23,256 nucleotides of DNA. Origin: Streptomyces sp. WM4235. Its GTDB lineage: Bacteria; Actinomycetota; Actinomycetes; Streptomycetales; Streptomycetaceae. Numbering within the stretch: position 1 is the first letter of the stretch; the number at the start of each line of letters is the position of its first letter. Location: NCBI RefSeq assembly GCF_001279725.1, contig NZ_LGDE01000461.1, forward strand, positions 1-23,256, given 5' to 3'. The notes under the pieces are model-generated. The model had not been told where the DNA came from. It saw nothing but the letters and a program-made list of their open reading frames with translations, and did not search any database. Made by a program: the position numbers and the translations under genes. Below, piece by piece: positions 8,292 to 15,245 of this stretch.

Positions 8292-8618
8292 TCATGCGAT
8301 GAAGTGGTCGAACTCCTCTTCCTTCGCGCCGTCGAGAAAAGCCGCCAACTCCGCCTTGGTGAAGACGAGTGCGGGCCCACTGGGGAACCTGGAGTTCCGG
8401 ACAGCCACACCACCTCCCGGAAGGGCGGCCAGCTCGACACAGTTCCCGTTGTTGAGGCTGGCCCGCGCCTTCTGCCAAGCCACCGCGGGAATCCCGTCCG
8501 CGCGCTCACCGTTGACGATCACGATCGCTCCCTCTTCCGCCCGTCGCCATGCCGCCACGCCGGGCCTGTAGTTCCCGTATGGGAAACTCGGATGCCGTTC
8601 ATGCAAAATGCTAGCCAC
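8292..8618 (-). CDS. DUF397 protein, 108 aa
   Basis: Residues about 48-104 match DUF397: AWQKARASLNNGNCVELA, then GGVAVRNSRFPSGPAL, then LAAFLDGAKEEEFD. The GTG at 8618 has GAGGGG about 5 bases upstream. The approximately 45-residue N-terminal extension (PYGNYRPGVAAWRRAEEGAI) is longer than in minimal DUF397 proteins, so a later start is possible. DUF397 proteins are partners, in some cases antitoxin-like, of XRE/DUF5753 regulators. Here the DUF397 gene comes first and the XRE gene second, separated by 108 bases, the reverse of the usual order as I remember it. Confidence 0.85.
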   Translation of the reverse strand: MASILHERHPSFPYGNYRPGVAAWRRAEEGAIVIVNGERADGIPAVAWQKARASLNNGNCVELAALPGGGVAVRNSRFPSGPALVFTKAELAAFLDGAKEEEFDHFIA

Positions 8619-8755
8619 GGGAACCCCTCAGGGCATGTCCCCGAAAGGGTGCAGTTCAAGGGCGTCCTTCCGACAAGCGTTTGATATGCATTGACGCGAT
8701 GTCGGCCCCTCAGGACCCTCGGCCCATCAGACGGGCCGGCCGCGCTCGCCAGCTC

Positions 8756-8788
8756 TGGACGTTCTGTCGAGGATGGACATATAGTCCA
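8756..8788. promoter_or_regulatory. Probable autoregulatory operator, two TGGAC-N5-GTCCA sites
   Basis: A perfect palindrome TGGAC-ATATA-GTCCA at 8774-8788 covers the -10 box. A one-mismatch copy, TGGAC-GTTCT-GTCGA, at 8756-8770 covers the -35. The two centres are 18 bases apart. Binding by the adjacent DauR-type protein would block RNA polymerase. The binding protein is inferred from position and from repetition at 14904-14918. Confidence 0.65.
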
Positions 8789-8791
8789 TGC
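8756..8791 (+). promoter_or_regulatory. Promoter for a leaderless transcript of the DauR-type gene
   Basis: TGGACG (8756-8761) as -35, an 18-base spacer and TATAGT (8780-8785) as -10 are followed by only six bases before the ATG at 8792. Transcription would therefore start at or within a base or two of the A of the start codon. No Shine-Dalgarno sequence is present. The arrangement is repeated at the decayed copy at 14900. Confidence 0.72.
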
Positions 8792-9436
8792 ATGGGTGAG
8801 GTCGGAAAGGTCAGTGATTCTCGTATTTCGGTGTGGGGGCCGGTGTGTCAGGCGGTCGCATCCCTGCTCGGTCCGTACGCCGAGGTGGTTCTGCATGATC
8901 CGGACACCGACCGGGTCCTGGAGATCTGGAACCCGATGACCACCCGCAAGCCGGGCGATCCCTCGATGCTCGGCGAACTGGACGCGCTCGACCCGTCCGC
9001 GCGGGACGTGTACGGGCCGTACGAAAAGCTGCTGATGGACGGCCGCCGCCTGTCATCGGTCAGCGCGATCCTGCGAGATTCGCAGGGGCAGCCCTCGGCG
9101 GTGTTGTGCGTCAATCTCGACCGCACCCCGCTGGAACAGGCCGCGGCGGTCCTGTCCGCCTTCGGCGCACCCACCGTCCAGCGCCCGGAGCCGTTGTTCG
9201 AGCAGGACTGGACCGAACGCATTCAACACATCATCGGTTCCCACGTCCGCGAGACAGGCCGGCCCGTCGAACGCATGACACGCCAGGACCGCCTGACCGT
9301 TCTGGGCCGCCTGGACGAGGCCCGGGTGTTCGCGGTCCGCCGGGCGGCCCCGGTCGTCGCCGGGGCGCTGCGCGTCTCCCGATCCACCGTCTACGGCCTC
9401 CTCGCCGAACTCAGAACACCCAACGCGAAGGACTGA
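8792..9436 (+). CDS. YheO/DauR-type transcription regulator, 214 aa (intact copy)
   Basis: Residues about 10-125 form a YheO-like PAS domain (LLGPYAEVVLHDPDTDRVLE, then GQPSAVLCVNLDRTPLEQAA). Residues about 160-208 form a DauR-like C-terminal helix-turn-helix (LTVLGRLDEARVFAVRRAAP, then GALRVSRSTVYGLLAELR). The length fits the family. In Pseudomonas DauR regulates D-arginine catabolism genes, one of which (DauB) belongs to the same enzyme family as the cyclodeaminase-like gene in this window. A ligand related to an amino acid is therefore plausible but not shown. The start is fixed by the leaderless promoter. A frameshifted, internally deleted paralogue lies at 14525-14900, so this copy may serve the operon downstream of that one in trans. 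Confidence 0.88.
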   Translation: MGEVGKVSDSRISVWGPVCQAVASLLGPYAEVVLHDPDTDRVLEIWNPMTTRKPGDPSMLGELDALDPSARDVYGPYEKLLMDGRRLSSVSAILRDSQGQPSAVLCVNLDRTPLEQAAAVLSAFGAPTVQRPEPLFEQDWTERIQHIIGSHVRETGRPVERMTRQDRLTVLGRLDEARVFAVRRAAPVVAGALRVSRSTVYGLLAELRTPNAKD

Positions 9437-9441
9437 TACAT

Positions 9442-9460
9442 CACCCGGCCGCTCCGGGTG
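9442..9460 (+). terminator. Hairpin just after the DauR-type gene
   Basis: CACCCGG (9442-9448) pairs with CCGGGTG (9454-9460) around CCGCT, starting 6 bases after the stop codon. There is no T tract. Confidence 0.6.
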
Positions 9461-9496
9461 GCAGCCCGCAGACGGCAAGGTCATCACGACGGGGTT

Positions 9497-9512
9497 GCCC
9501 CGTGACCGGGGC
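9497..9512. terminator. Second hairpin between convergent genes
   Basis: GCCCCG (9497-9502) pairs with CGGGGC (9507-9512) around TGAC. It lies 30 bases from the end of the converging gene at 9542 and could terminate either transcript. Confidence 0.5.
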
Positions 9513-9541
9513 TCACGGTGGAGACGAAGCCTGCGGACTTG

Positions 9542-10489
9542 TCAGGTTGAGCGCATGACGGTGCGGTGCCACTTCGTGATGACGGTTGCGGGGTCGCCGA
9601 AATAGGACCAGGGAACCACGGTTGCCTGGCCGGCGAGCAGCTTGAAGATATACGCCGCTTCCCTGTGCAGTCCGCCGGCGCACGTCGCGTGCAGCAAGTG
9701 GTTGAAGTCGGCGATGTCCTGCGCCCGGTAGATGCCGTCCCAGTTGACGACCCATAGGTCCCAGGTGCGGCGGGTATCGGCCAGTGCCACGTCGTTATTC
9801 CAATGCCGACGTAGGAAGAGCGCCATGTCACCCTCGAGCTCAAGGCGGTAGCGGTACTCCTCCAGCCGCGCGACCTGCAGGAGTACGGCGAGTGGCGAGC
9901 CCGGCGGCGTGCCGGCCACCGCGTCGCGTGCGAAGTCGTACATGGTTCCGTGTGAGCCGTGCCAGCGAGCGGACAAGTGGCGCAGCGCCTGGTTGTGTGC
10001 CTCTCGGTTGTCCCGGTGCCGAGACTTCAGCTCCTTCCACCAGCGGTTGAATTGGTGGTGCCCGTCCGGGTAGAGCCGGGCGATGGTGAGGAGCGACACC
10101 AAGGGCATGGGGTCGTGGGGATGCGTGTCGGCCGCACGGAGGCATGTCCGTAGGGCCATGTCCAGCCGGTCCTGGCCGACGGCGGCCGGGTTCCCCGCGG
10201 CCACGGCGAGGTTGAAGCAGCGCAGTACTTCGGTATCCGCACGCAGCACCAGCGCGTCCGGGTCACCTGGCCGGGCGGTGTACCACTCCTCGGCGATGGT
10301 CGTGCCGGCCGCGGACTGGGCGAGCAGACGTATTCGGTGAGTGCGGCGGTCCCAGTCGCGTCCGGTGGAGTGGAGCAGGTCGGGAAGACCCTGCCACCGG
10401 CCGATGGCGATGTCTTCGCGTGCCTTCGCGAGTTCCCTGTCCCAGAGCGTCGCGTCGAATCGAGGAGTGAAGCGTCTTTCCGGCGTCAT
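9542..10489 (-). CDS. Helical-repeat hypothetical protein resembling DUF4034, 315 aa
   Basis: The ATG at 10489 has GAGGGG 7 bases upstream and lies 11 bases after the permease stop, so the gene is the second in an operon with the APC permease. The sequence is a string of amphipathic helices like a TPR solenoid (RADTEVLRCFNLAVAAGNPA, then ALRTCLRAADTHPHDPMPL). A central HLSARWHGSHGTMYDFARDA resembles the RW-GS-x-x-M-x-x-FA signature I associate with DUF4034 proteins. There is no signal peptide or membrane helix. The function is unknown; coupling to an amino-acid permease suggests a cytoplasmic accessory or stress-related role, which is speculation. Confidence 0.75.
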   Translation of the reverse strand: MTPERRFTPRFDATLWDRELAKAREDIAIGRWQGLPDLLHSTGRDWDRRTHRIRLLAQSAAGTTIAEEWYTARPGDPDALVLRADTEVLRCFNLAVAAGNPAAVGQDRLDMALRTCLRAADTHPHDPMPLVSLLTIARLYPDGHHQFNRWWKELKSRHRDNREAHNQALRHLSARWHGSHGTMYDFARDAVAGTPPGSPLAVLLQVARLEEYRYRLELEGDMALFLRRHWNNDVALADTRRTWDLWVVNWDGIYRAQDIADFNHLLHATCAGGLHREAAYIFKLLAGQATVVPWSYFGDPATVITKWHRTVMRST

Positions 10490-10500
10490 GGCCGCGCCCC

Positions 10501-11964
10501 TCAGAAGTCCGTGGCTATGGTGTCGTCGGCGGAGGCGGCGGACACGGGCTCCAGACCTTCATTCTCCTGTTTGAACTGTTCGGTCTTCGCGGCGTCGAGT
10601 CGATCGGGACGGTAGTAGGCGCTCTTGCGGTATACGAACATCGGGATCAGTCCCACGGCCAGACCGCCGATGCCGATCCCGATGGCGGTGGAGTCGAGTG
10701 CGCCCAGCGACTCGACGAAGACCCAGAACAGGAACAGCGCCCCGGTCAGCGGCCACAGTCCGCCGAAGATGAAGTTTGCCGGGGTCTTCAGCAGCACCTT
10801 TCGGTAGGCGACGACTACCGCGACTCCGGCCAACCCGTAGTAGACGGCGATCTGGAGTCCGATGGCGGCCACGGCGCTTTCCAGGATGTCGCCGACCGAG
10901 CCCAGGGCATTGGACGCCACGAAGAGGCCGAGAGCGACCGCACCGACAACCACCAGCGCGACCCAGGGTGTCCGGTAGCGGGGGTGAGAGGCACCGAGGG
11001 CGGCTGGCATGGTGCGGTCGCGACCCATCGCGAACAGGGAGCGGGTCACCTGGATGAGGGTGGTCTCCAGGGTGGCGATGGTGGACAGCATGACGGCGAC
11101 GATCAGCAGTTTGCCGCCCCAGCCGGGCCAGAGGCGGTCGCCGAGCAGGGATAGGGCGTTGGCGCTGTTGACCTCGATCTCCTCGGCGGTGAGCAGCAGG
11201 TTCACAGAGATCGTGAAGACCTCGAACAGGACGAAGACGACGGCGAGGCCGACCAGGCCGGCCAGCCCCGACGTCTTGCGACTGTTGCGGGTTTCCTCGC
11301 TGAGGTTGCTGGTGACGTCCCAACCCCAGTAGTAGAAAGCCGCGATCAACGCTCCGGCTGCGAAGCCCTGAACGCCATCGAAGTGGCCGAAGCCCAGCCA
11401 GGACCAGGAGAAGTGCTGAACCGTGTCGCCATGGAAGAGGGCCGCCGCGGCGAAGGCGAGCAGAATGAGCAGTTCGATGCCGGACATGATCATCTGGGCG
11501 TGGACCGTCAGTCGCGCTCCTTTGAGTACGACGACGAGCATCACCAGAAACCAGAGCGCGCCGACCACGGTCGCCAGCGCGGTGTTCTCCGCCAGGTCCG
11601 GGGCGAACAGGGACAGCGTCATGCTGCCCGCCGGCAGCGAGCCCGCGACCATGAAGATGGTGGCCGAGACCACGAGTGCCCAGCCGCTGAGGAAACCGAG
11701 CGAGGGATGGAGGGCACGGGCCACCCAGGAGTAGCTGGCGCCGGCGTTGATGTCGAGTCTTCCCAGGTAGTTGAACGCCCAGGCGATACCGAACATGGGT
11801 ATCGCGCACCAGAGCAGGGCGGCAGGGGCGGCGAAACCGACCGTGCCGACGAGTACGGCTGTGGTCGCCGCCAGGGAGTAGGCGGGGGCACTGCCGGCCA
11901 CCGCCATGACGATGCTGTCGAATGTGCCCAGGACGTTCGCCTGGAGCCCCTTGTGTGTACTCAT
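10501..11964 (-). CDS. APC-superfamily amino-acid permease, 487 aa
   Basis: About twelve hydrophobic helices are visible along the sequence. The N-terminal GTFDSIVMAVAGSAPAYSLA segment and the DINAGASYSWVARALHPSLG motif match the amino acid-polyamine-organocation family, where the GASY-type stretch after TM2 forms part of the substrate path. SEETRNSRK between helices is the usual APC cytoplasmic loop. The C-terminal tail of about 45 polar residues is cytoplasmic. It would import an amino acid or related amine by proton symport; the specificity cannot be read. The ATG at 11964 has only a weak ribosome site (CGGAAA). It heads an operon with the hypothetical gene at 9542 and lies downstream of the cyclodeaminase-like gene on the same strand. 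Confidence 0.93.
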   Translation of the reverse strand: MSTHKGLQANVLGTFDSIVMAVAGSAPAYSLAATTAVLVGTVGFAAPAALLWCAIPMFGIAWAFNYLGRLDINAGASYSWVARALHPSLGFLSGWALVVSATIFMVAGSLPAGSMTLSLFAPDLAENTALATVVGALWFLVMLVVVLKGARLTVHAQMIMSGIELLILLAFAAAALFHGDTVQHFSWSWLGFGHFDGVQGFAAGALIAAFYYWGWDVTSNLSEETRNSRKTSGLAGLVGLAVVFVLFEVFTISVNLLLTAEEIEVNSANALSLLGDRLWPGWGGKLLIVAVMLSTIATLETTLIQVTRSLFAMGRDRTMPAALGASHPRYRTPWVALVVVGAVALGLFVASNALGSVGDILESAVAAIGLQIAVYYGLAGVAVVVAYRKVLLKTPANFIFGGLWPLTGALFLFWVFVESLGALDSTAIGIGIGGLAVGLIPMFVYRKSAYYRPDRLDAAKTEQFKQENEGLEPVSAASADDTIATDF

Positions 11965-12446
11965 GAGTTTCCGTGATGCCCTTTGGGTGCGGCCGCTTTC
12001 GGTGATGTCCCAGCAAAGGAGCGCACAACCACGGGGACGGACAGCAAGGTGGCTGGTGCGGTCGTGCCCGGCCGGTAATCTCGCGAACAGCAGGCAGAGT
12101 TATGGACGGCTTATGAGAAGGAAATGCCCACATCGTGACAGCGCGAGCTTTGGACCATGGCGGTCCGCAGCGGTCGCCGATCGAGCGGCATGAGCGGCAC
12201 AGTAGACCGTGAACTGTTTCGGGTTTGGTGAACACTCTGAATGCGATCTGATTTGGATTCTGTGGCTGTGAAGTGGTATAAGGCCGGCCCGACTCACCCG
12301 TCGGTTGGACGATTGCCGTGATCGGCGGATCGGTGTGCACGAACCACGGGACGTCATGAACGCGGCCAGCGCGAGGTCGTCCGGCACGCGCGAAGAACTT
12401 CGCCGTAGCCTCACCCCAGGGCAGCTCGTTTGTACGGTTCTGGTGG
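11965..12446. other. Intergenic region upstream of the APC permease
   Basis: About 480 bases between the cyclodeaminase-family gene (ends 12447) and the APC permease (starts 11964), both on the minus strand. The promoter of the permease should be here. A relatively AT-rich stretch lies at about 12220-12290. A dyad GGACC-ATGGC-GGTCC at 12152-12166 lies about 190 bases before the permease start. It resembles but does not match the TGGAC-N5-GTCCA operator. No convincing gene is seen. Confidence 0.5.
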
Positions 12447-13388
12447 TTACCGCAGGAGCTGGTCGAGTACGGCTGAGGCGAGAGCCGCGTCGAGCGCGCC
12501 CACCCCGGTGAGGTCGGCGACGGTGATCGCTGCCGCGGGGCGGTCGATGGTTCCTTTGAGTAGTTCACCGGCCGCGATGTCGCTGTTCTCGGTGGTGGCT
12601 CCGGAGCGGACGGCGTGAGCGAAGTCCCCGTGGTCGAGGCATTGGGCGTGGTCGTCGGTTGCGATGAGTTGTGCGCGGTGGAAGAGGGCGGGTGGCAGTT
12701 CGTTCTTGTGTGGCATGTCCGTGCCGATGCCCGTCACGTGGGCGCCTTCGCGCACGTGGCTGGCGTTGAGGACGGGGGATGTGGCCGGGGTCGTGGTGAT
12801 GACCATGTCGGCGGCGGCGGCTTCCTGAGTGACCGCGGGCCGGGCGTTCAGTCCGCGTGTGTGGAGCTGTTCGCACAGGGCGTTGGTGTTGTGCGGGGTG
12901 CGGCCGTGTATGAGGACGGTGCTGATGGGGCGGAGTTCGGCCAGCCAGGTTGCCTGGAGGCGGGCTTGTTCGCCGGTGCCGAAGAGGGCCAGTGTCGTGG
13001 CATCGGGGCGGGCCATGGCGTGGGTGATCAACGCGCCCGCTGCCGCGGTGCGCCATGCGGTGAGCAGGCCGTGGTCGTCGAGGAGTGCGCGCATTTGTCC
13101 GGTGCGGGCGCTGACGACGCAGACCAGGCCGTGGTTGGAGGGGATGCCGAGGGAGGGGTTGCCGTAGAAGCCGGTCGCGATCTTGACGGTGAAGTTGGTG
13201 GCGCCGGTGATCCAGCCGGCCTTCACGTGGCAGTCCCCGTCGGTTTCGGGGAAGGTCATGTGCAGCGGCGGTGGCACGCTTGTGCGGCCCTCTGCGTGGG
13301 CGATCAGTGCGTCCCGGACGGTGTCGAGGACCAGCTGCGTGGTGACCGCCTTCTCGATGGCAGTCTGATCGAAGACGGGGAGAGTCAT
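12447..13388 (-). CDS. Ornithine cyclodeaminase / mu-crystallin family enzyme, 313 aa
   Basis: The fold is clear: an N-terminal domain with NFTVKIATGFYGNP (Lys69 in the conserved K-I context), AWRTAAAGAL with Arg113, then the Rossmann motif GTGEQA (137-142) for NAD(P). HVTGIGTDMPHKNELPP carries Asp224 where ornithine cyclodeaminase has its catalytic Asp. The family includes ornithine and lysine cyclodeaminases, ketimine and pyrroline-2-carboxylate reductases, alanine dehydrogenases, EutC and DauB. The exact reaction cannot be read from sequence. The ATG overlaps the stop of the aminotransferase (ATGA). The two therefore probably act in sequence on one amino acid, for example transamination followed by reduction of a 2-oxo acid or cyclic imine. 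The frame continues upstream to 13619, but this is antisense-like shadow. Confidence 0.92.
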   Translation of the reverse strand: MTLPVFDQTAIEKAVTTQLVLDTVRDALIAHAEGRTSVPPPLHMTFPETDGDCHVKAGWITGATNFTVKIATGFYGNPSLGIPSNHGLVCVVSARTGQMRALLDDHGLLTAWRTAAAGALITHAMARPDATTLALFGTGEQARLQATWLAELRPISTVLIHGRTPHNTNALCEQLHTRGLNARPAVTQEAAAADMVITTTPATSPVLNASHVREGAHVTGIGTDMPHKNELPPALFHRAQLIATDDHAQCLDHGDFAHAVRSGATTENSDIAAGELLKGTIDRPAAAITVADLTGVGALDAALASAVLDQLLR

Positions 13389-14518
13389 CGACGGGCCCGC
13401 AGAAAATCGGCGAAGGCGGCCAGGCCTTCCTCGGGGTTGCGCCGGCCGAGTCCGATGCGGAACCGGTCGGTGGGGGTGGCGGTGAGTTCGGATTGGTAGA
13501 TGCTCGCGGGCAGCAGCAGGACTCCGGCTTCCTCCACCAGGCGAATGCAGAACGTCTCCACTCCGTCGGTGCCGAGGTAGCGGGGATAGGCGACCCCCCC
13601 GCCGTCTGGGGCCTGCCATTCGAAGTCGTCCGCGAACTCGGCGAAGAACGCCTCGAAGGCCGGCAGATTGGCTTCGATCCGGCCCCGATTGCGGTCCAGG
13701 AGCGTGTCGCGGGCTTTGAGGGCGATTCGGGCCAGGACCTCGCTGGGCGCGGAGTTGCAGATGGTGGTGTAGTGCTTGGCGCGCTCCAGACGGGAGAGCA
13801 GTGCGCGGTCGCGGCAGGTGATCCAGCCGATCCGGAGCCCGGGCAACCCCAGCGACTTCGAGGTCACGTTCAATGACAGGGCACGCTCGGAGAGGTCGGT
13901 GGCCTGTGGCAGCATGCGGGCCGGATCGCGCTCCAGACCGCGGTAGACCTCGTCGCTGAACAGGTGGATGCCCCGCTCGTCACACAGCCGCGCCAGCGCG
14001 GTGAAGTCGGCGGCGTCGATGATCTTGCCGGTGGGGTTGTTCGGGAAGTTCACCGAGACGACGCGGGTGTTGGGGCGTATCGCCGCGGCGACCTCGTCGA
14101 GATCCAGGGCCCAGTCCCGGTCCGGTTCGAGGGCCACCCCGGTGACCTCACACAGCGCCAACGGCACGGTTTCGGCGGCCTGGTAGTTCGGTGTCACCAC
14201 CACCGCGTGATCGCCCGCGTCGAGCAGGACGTTCATGGCCAGGTAGATGGCCTCCTCGGCGCCCGCGAAGCAGATGACGTCCTCGGCGACCGCGCGCTCG
14301 TACGTCTGCGCGATCACTTCACGCAGCGCCGGGTCGCCGAAGGTCTGGGTGTACCCCAAGGGCAGTTTCTCGAAGGCGTCCCGGTCCTTGTCGTCGGCCA
14401 GCGAGAGCAACTCGCCGAGCGTCGTGGTCTCCACATCGGATGCGGTCAGGTGATGGCGGGCGGTGAACTCCCACCGCGAGAAGTAGGTCTCCAGGCGGAA
14501 ATCGGGCAGCCGGGTCAT
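13385..14518 (-). CDS. PLP-dependent aminotransferase, class I/II, 377 aa
   Basis: All fold-type I markers are present: NNPTG at 160-164, SDEVY at 188-192 (Asp189 contacts the pyridine nitrogen), the Schiff-base Lys221 in SKSLGLPGLRIGW, and Arg229 downstream. The N-terminal part (YFSRWEFTARHHLTASDVE, then LGYTQTFGDPALREVIAQTY, then CFAGAEEAIYLAM) recalls the group that includes capreomycidine synthases, which act on arginine derivatives. That resemblance is from memory and weak. The enzyme would move an amino group between an amino acid and a 2-oxo acid in the cytoplasm. It starts 6 bases after the stop of the decayed regulator and probably shares its leaderless promoter. The 4-base overlap with the next gene marks a tight operon. 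Confidence 0.92.
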   Translation of the reverse strand: MTRLPDFRLETYFSRWEFTARHHLTASDVETTTLGELLSLADDKDRDAFEKLPLGYTQTFGDPALREVIAQTYERAVAEDVICFAGAEEAIYLAMNVLLDAGDHAVVVTPNYQAAETVPLALCEVTGVALEPDRDWALDLDEVAAAIRPNTRVVSVNFPNNPTGKIIDAADFTALARLCDERGIHLFSDEVYRGLERDPARMLPQATDLSERALSLNVTSKSLGLPGLRIGWITCRDRALLSRLERAKHYTTICNSAPSEVLARIALKARDTLLDRNRGRIEANLPAFEAFFAEFADDFEWQAPDGGGVAYPRYLGTDGVETFCIRLVEEAGVLLLPASIYQSELTATPTDRFRIGLGRRNPEEGLAAFADFLRARR

Positions 14519-14524
14519 GGTGCA

Positions 14525-14900
14525 TCAGTCCTTTGCGCTGGGAACTCTGAGCTCGGCCAACAGGCCGTGGAGGGTGGAGCCGGGACAACCGCAGCGCCCC
14601 GGCGACGACCGGGGCCGCGCGGCGCGCCGAAGGCAGAAAGGACCGCCGCGGCCTGTTCCAGCGGGGTGCGGGCGAGTTGACGCACAACACCGCCGAGGGC
14701 CGACCCTGCGCGTCCGGCTCACCGAGCTCGAGGGATCGCCCAGCCTGCGGGTGGCATCGGTTCCAGATCTCCAGCACCCGATCGGTCTCCGGATCATGCA
14801 AAACCACCTCGGCGTACGGGCCGAGCAACAGCGCGCCCGCCTGACACACCAGGCCCCGCATCCGAAGACGAGAGGTGGGGACCATCTTCGCTTCACCCAT
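14525..14900 (-). pseudogene. Decayed copy of the DauR-type regulator
   Basis: The ATG at 14900 starts a peptide closely similar to the intact regulator (LLGPYAEVVLHDPETDRVLEIWN), then diverges through frame changes. About 35 residues are missing before QGRPSAVLCVN. A second, larger deletion removes the region from the SAFGAP segment up to RRAAPVVAGALR. The end (LLAELRVPSAKD) is recovered in another frame, giving a stop at 14525. The helix-turn-helix is broken, so no functional regulator is expected. The promoter and operator in front are well kept, probably because they still drive the aminotransferase that starts 6 bases downstream. Confidence 0.82.
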
Positions 14901-14936
14901 GGCTGGACTGTATGTCCAGACTAGACGGAAAGTCCA
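14901..14936 (-). promoter_or_regulatory. Leaderless-type promoter of the decayed regulator and aminotransferase operon
   Basis: On the minus strand: TGGACT (14936-14931) as -35, 18-base spacer, TACAGT (14912-14907) as -10, six bases, then ATG at 14900. The spacing is identical to that at 8756-8791. It is the only good promoter seen for the aminotransferase and cyclodeaminase genes. Confidence 0.7.
14904..14936. promoter_or_regulatory. TGGAC-N5-GTCCA operator pair
   Basis: The perfect palindrome TGGAC-TGTAT-GTCCA at 14904-14918 covers the -10. A degenerate second copy (minus strand TGGAC-TTTCC-GTCTA, 14936-14922) covers the -35, with centres 18 bases apart as in the intact copy. It is the likely binding site of the DauR-type protein encoded at 8792. 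Confidence 0.65.
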
Positions 14937-15200
14937 GAGGTGACTGATGGTGGAACGCGGGTCCATCCGCGGGGCGCGCGGATGGGAGGCCGGGTTTCTC
15001 GCGGGGCTTGGGTGGTGCACCGCCGTGTGTTCTCGAGGGGTGCGCATGAGGCGGGGCTGCTGCGGTGGACTGCGGTCCCGGCGGCCGACGGGGCCGGGGG
15101 AGGGGGGCACGCCGGCGGTGCCGTGTGGGCCGCGAGTTGGAGCAGGCACCCGTGGCGAGGGTGGTCACGTGGTGCATGAGGGCTGGTGAGACGGGGTGGG
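14937..15200. other. Intergenic stretch between the TRAP operon and the regulator pseudogene
   Basis: With the flanking terminator, about 310 bases carry no convincing gene. A hairpin CCATCCGC / GCGGATGG (14963-14970 with 14978-14985) is present. Plus-strand open frames are Gly/Arg-rich with no recognisable domain. Confidence 0.5.
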
Positions 15201-15229
15201 GGCCGTCCGGGTGTCGCGTCCGGACGGCC
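15201..15229. terminator. Terminator hairpin after the TRAP receptor gene
   Basis: GGCCGTCCGG (15201-15210) pairs perfectly with CCGGACGGCC (15220-15229), a 10-bp stem with a 9-base loop. It is 16 bases beyond the stop of the TAXI gene, and probably ends the TRAP operon. Confidence 0.75.
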
Positions 15230-15245
15230 TTGTCGTTTGGTGGGC

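Noticed and set aside
12152..12166. GGACC-ATGGC-GGTCC dyad as a fourth DauR-type operator
   Set aside because: The arms are shifted relative to TGGAC-N5-GTCCA, so it is not the same motif; it may be unrelated.
10559..12568. Minus-strand open frame of 669 codons
   Set aside because: Overlaps the APC permease in another frame and is rich in Arg, Pro and His; the permease frame has clear family motifs.
12615..13499. Long plus-strand open frame of 294 codons
   Set aside because: It is antisense to the cyclodeaminase-family gene and the end of the aminotransferase gene, Gly/Val/Glu-rich with no motif; a shadow of the real genes.
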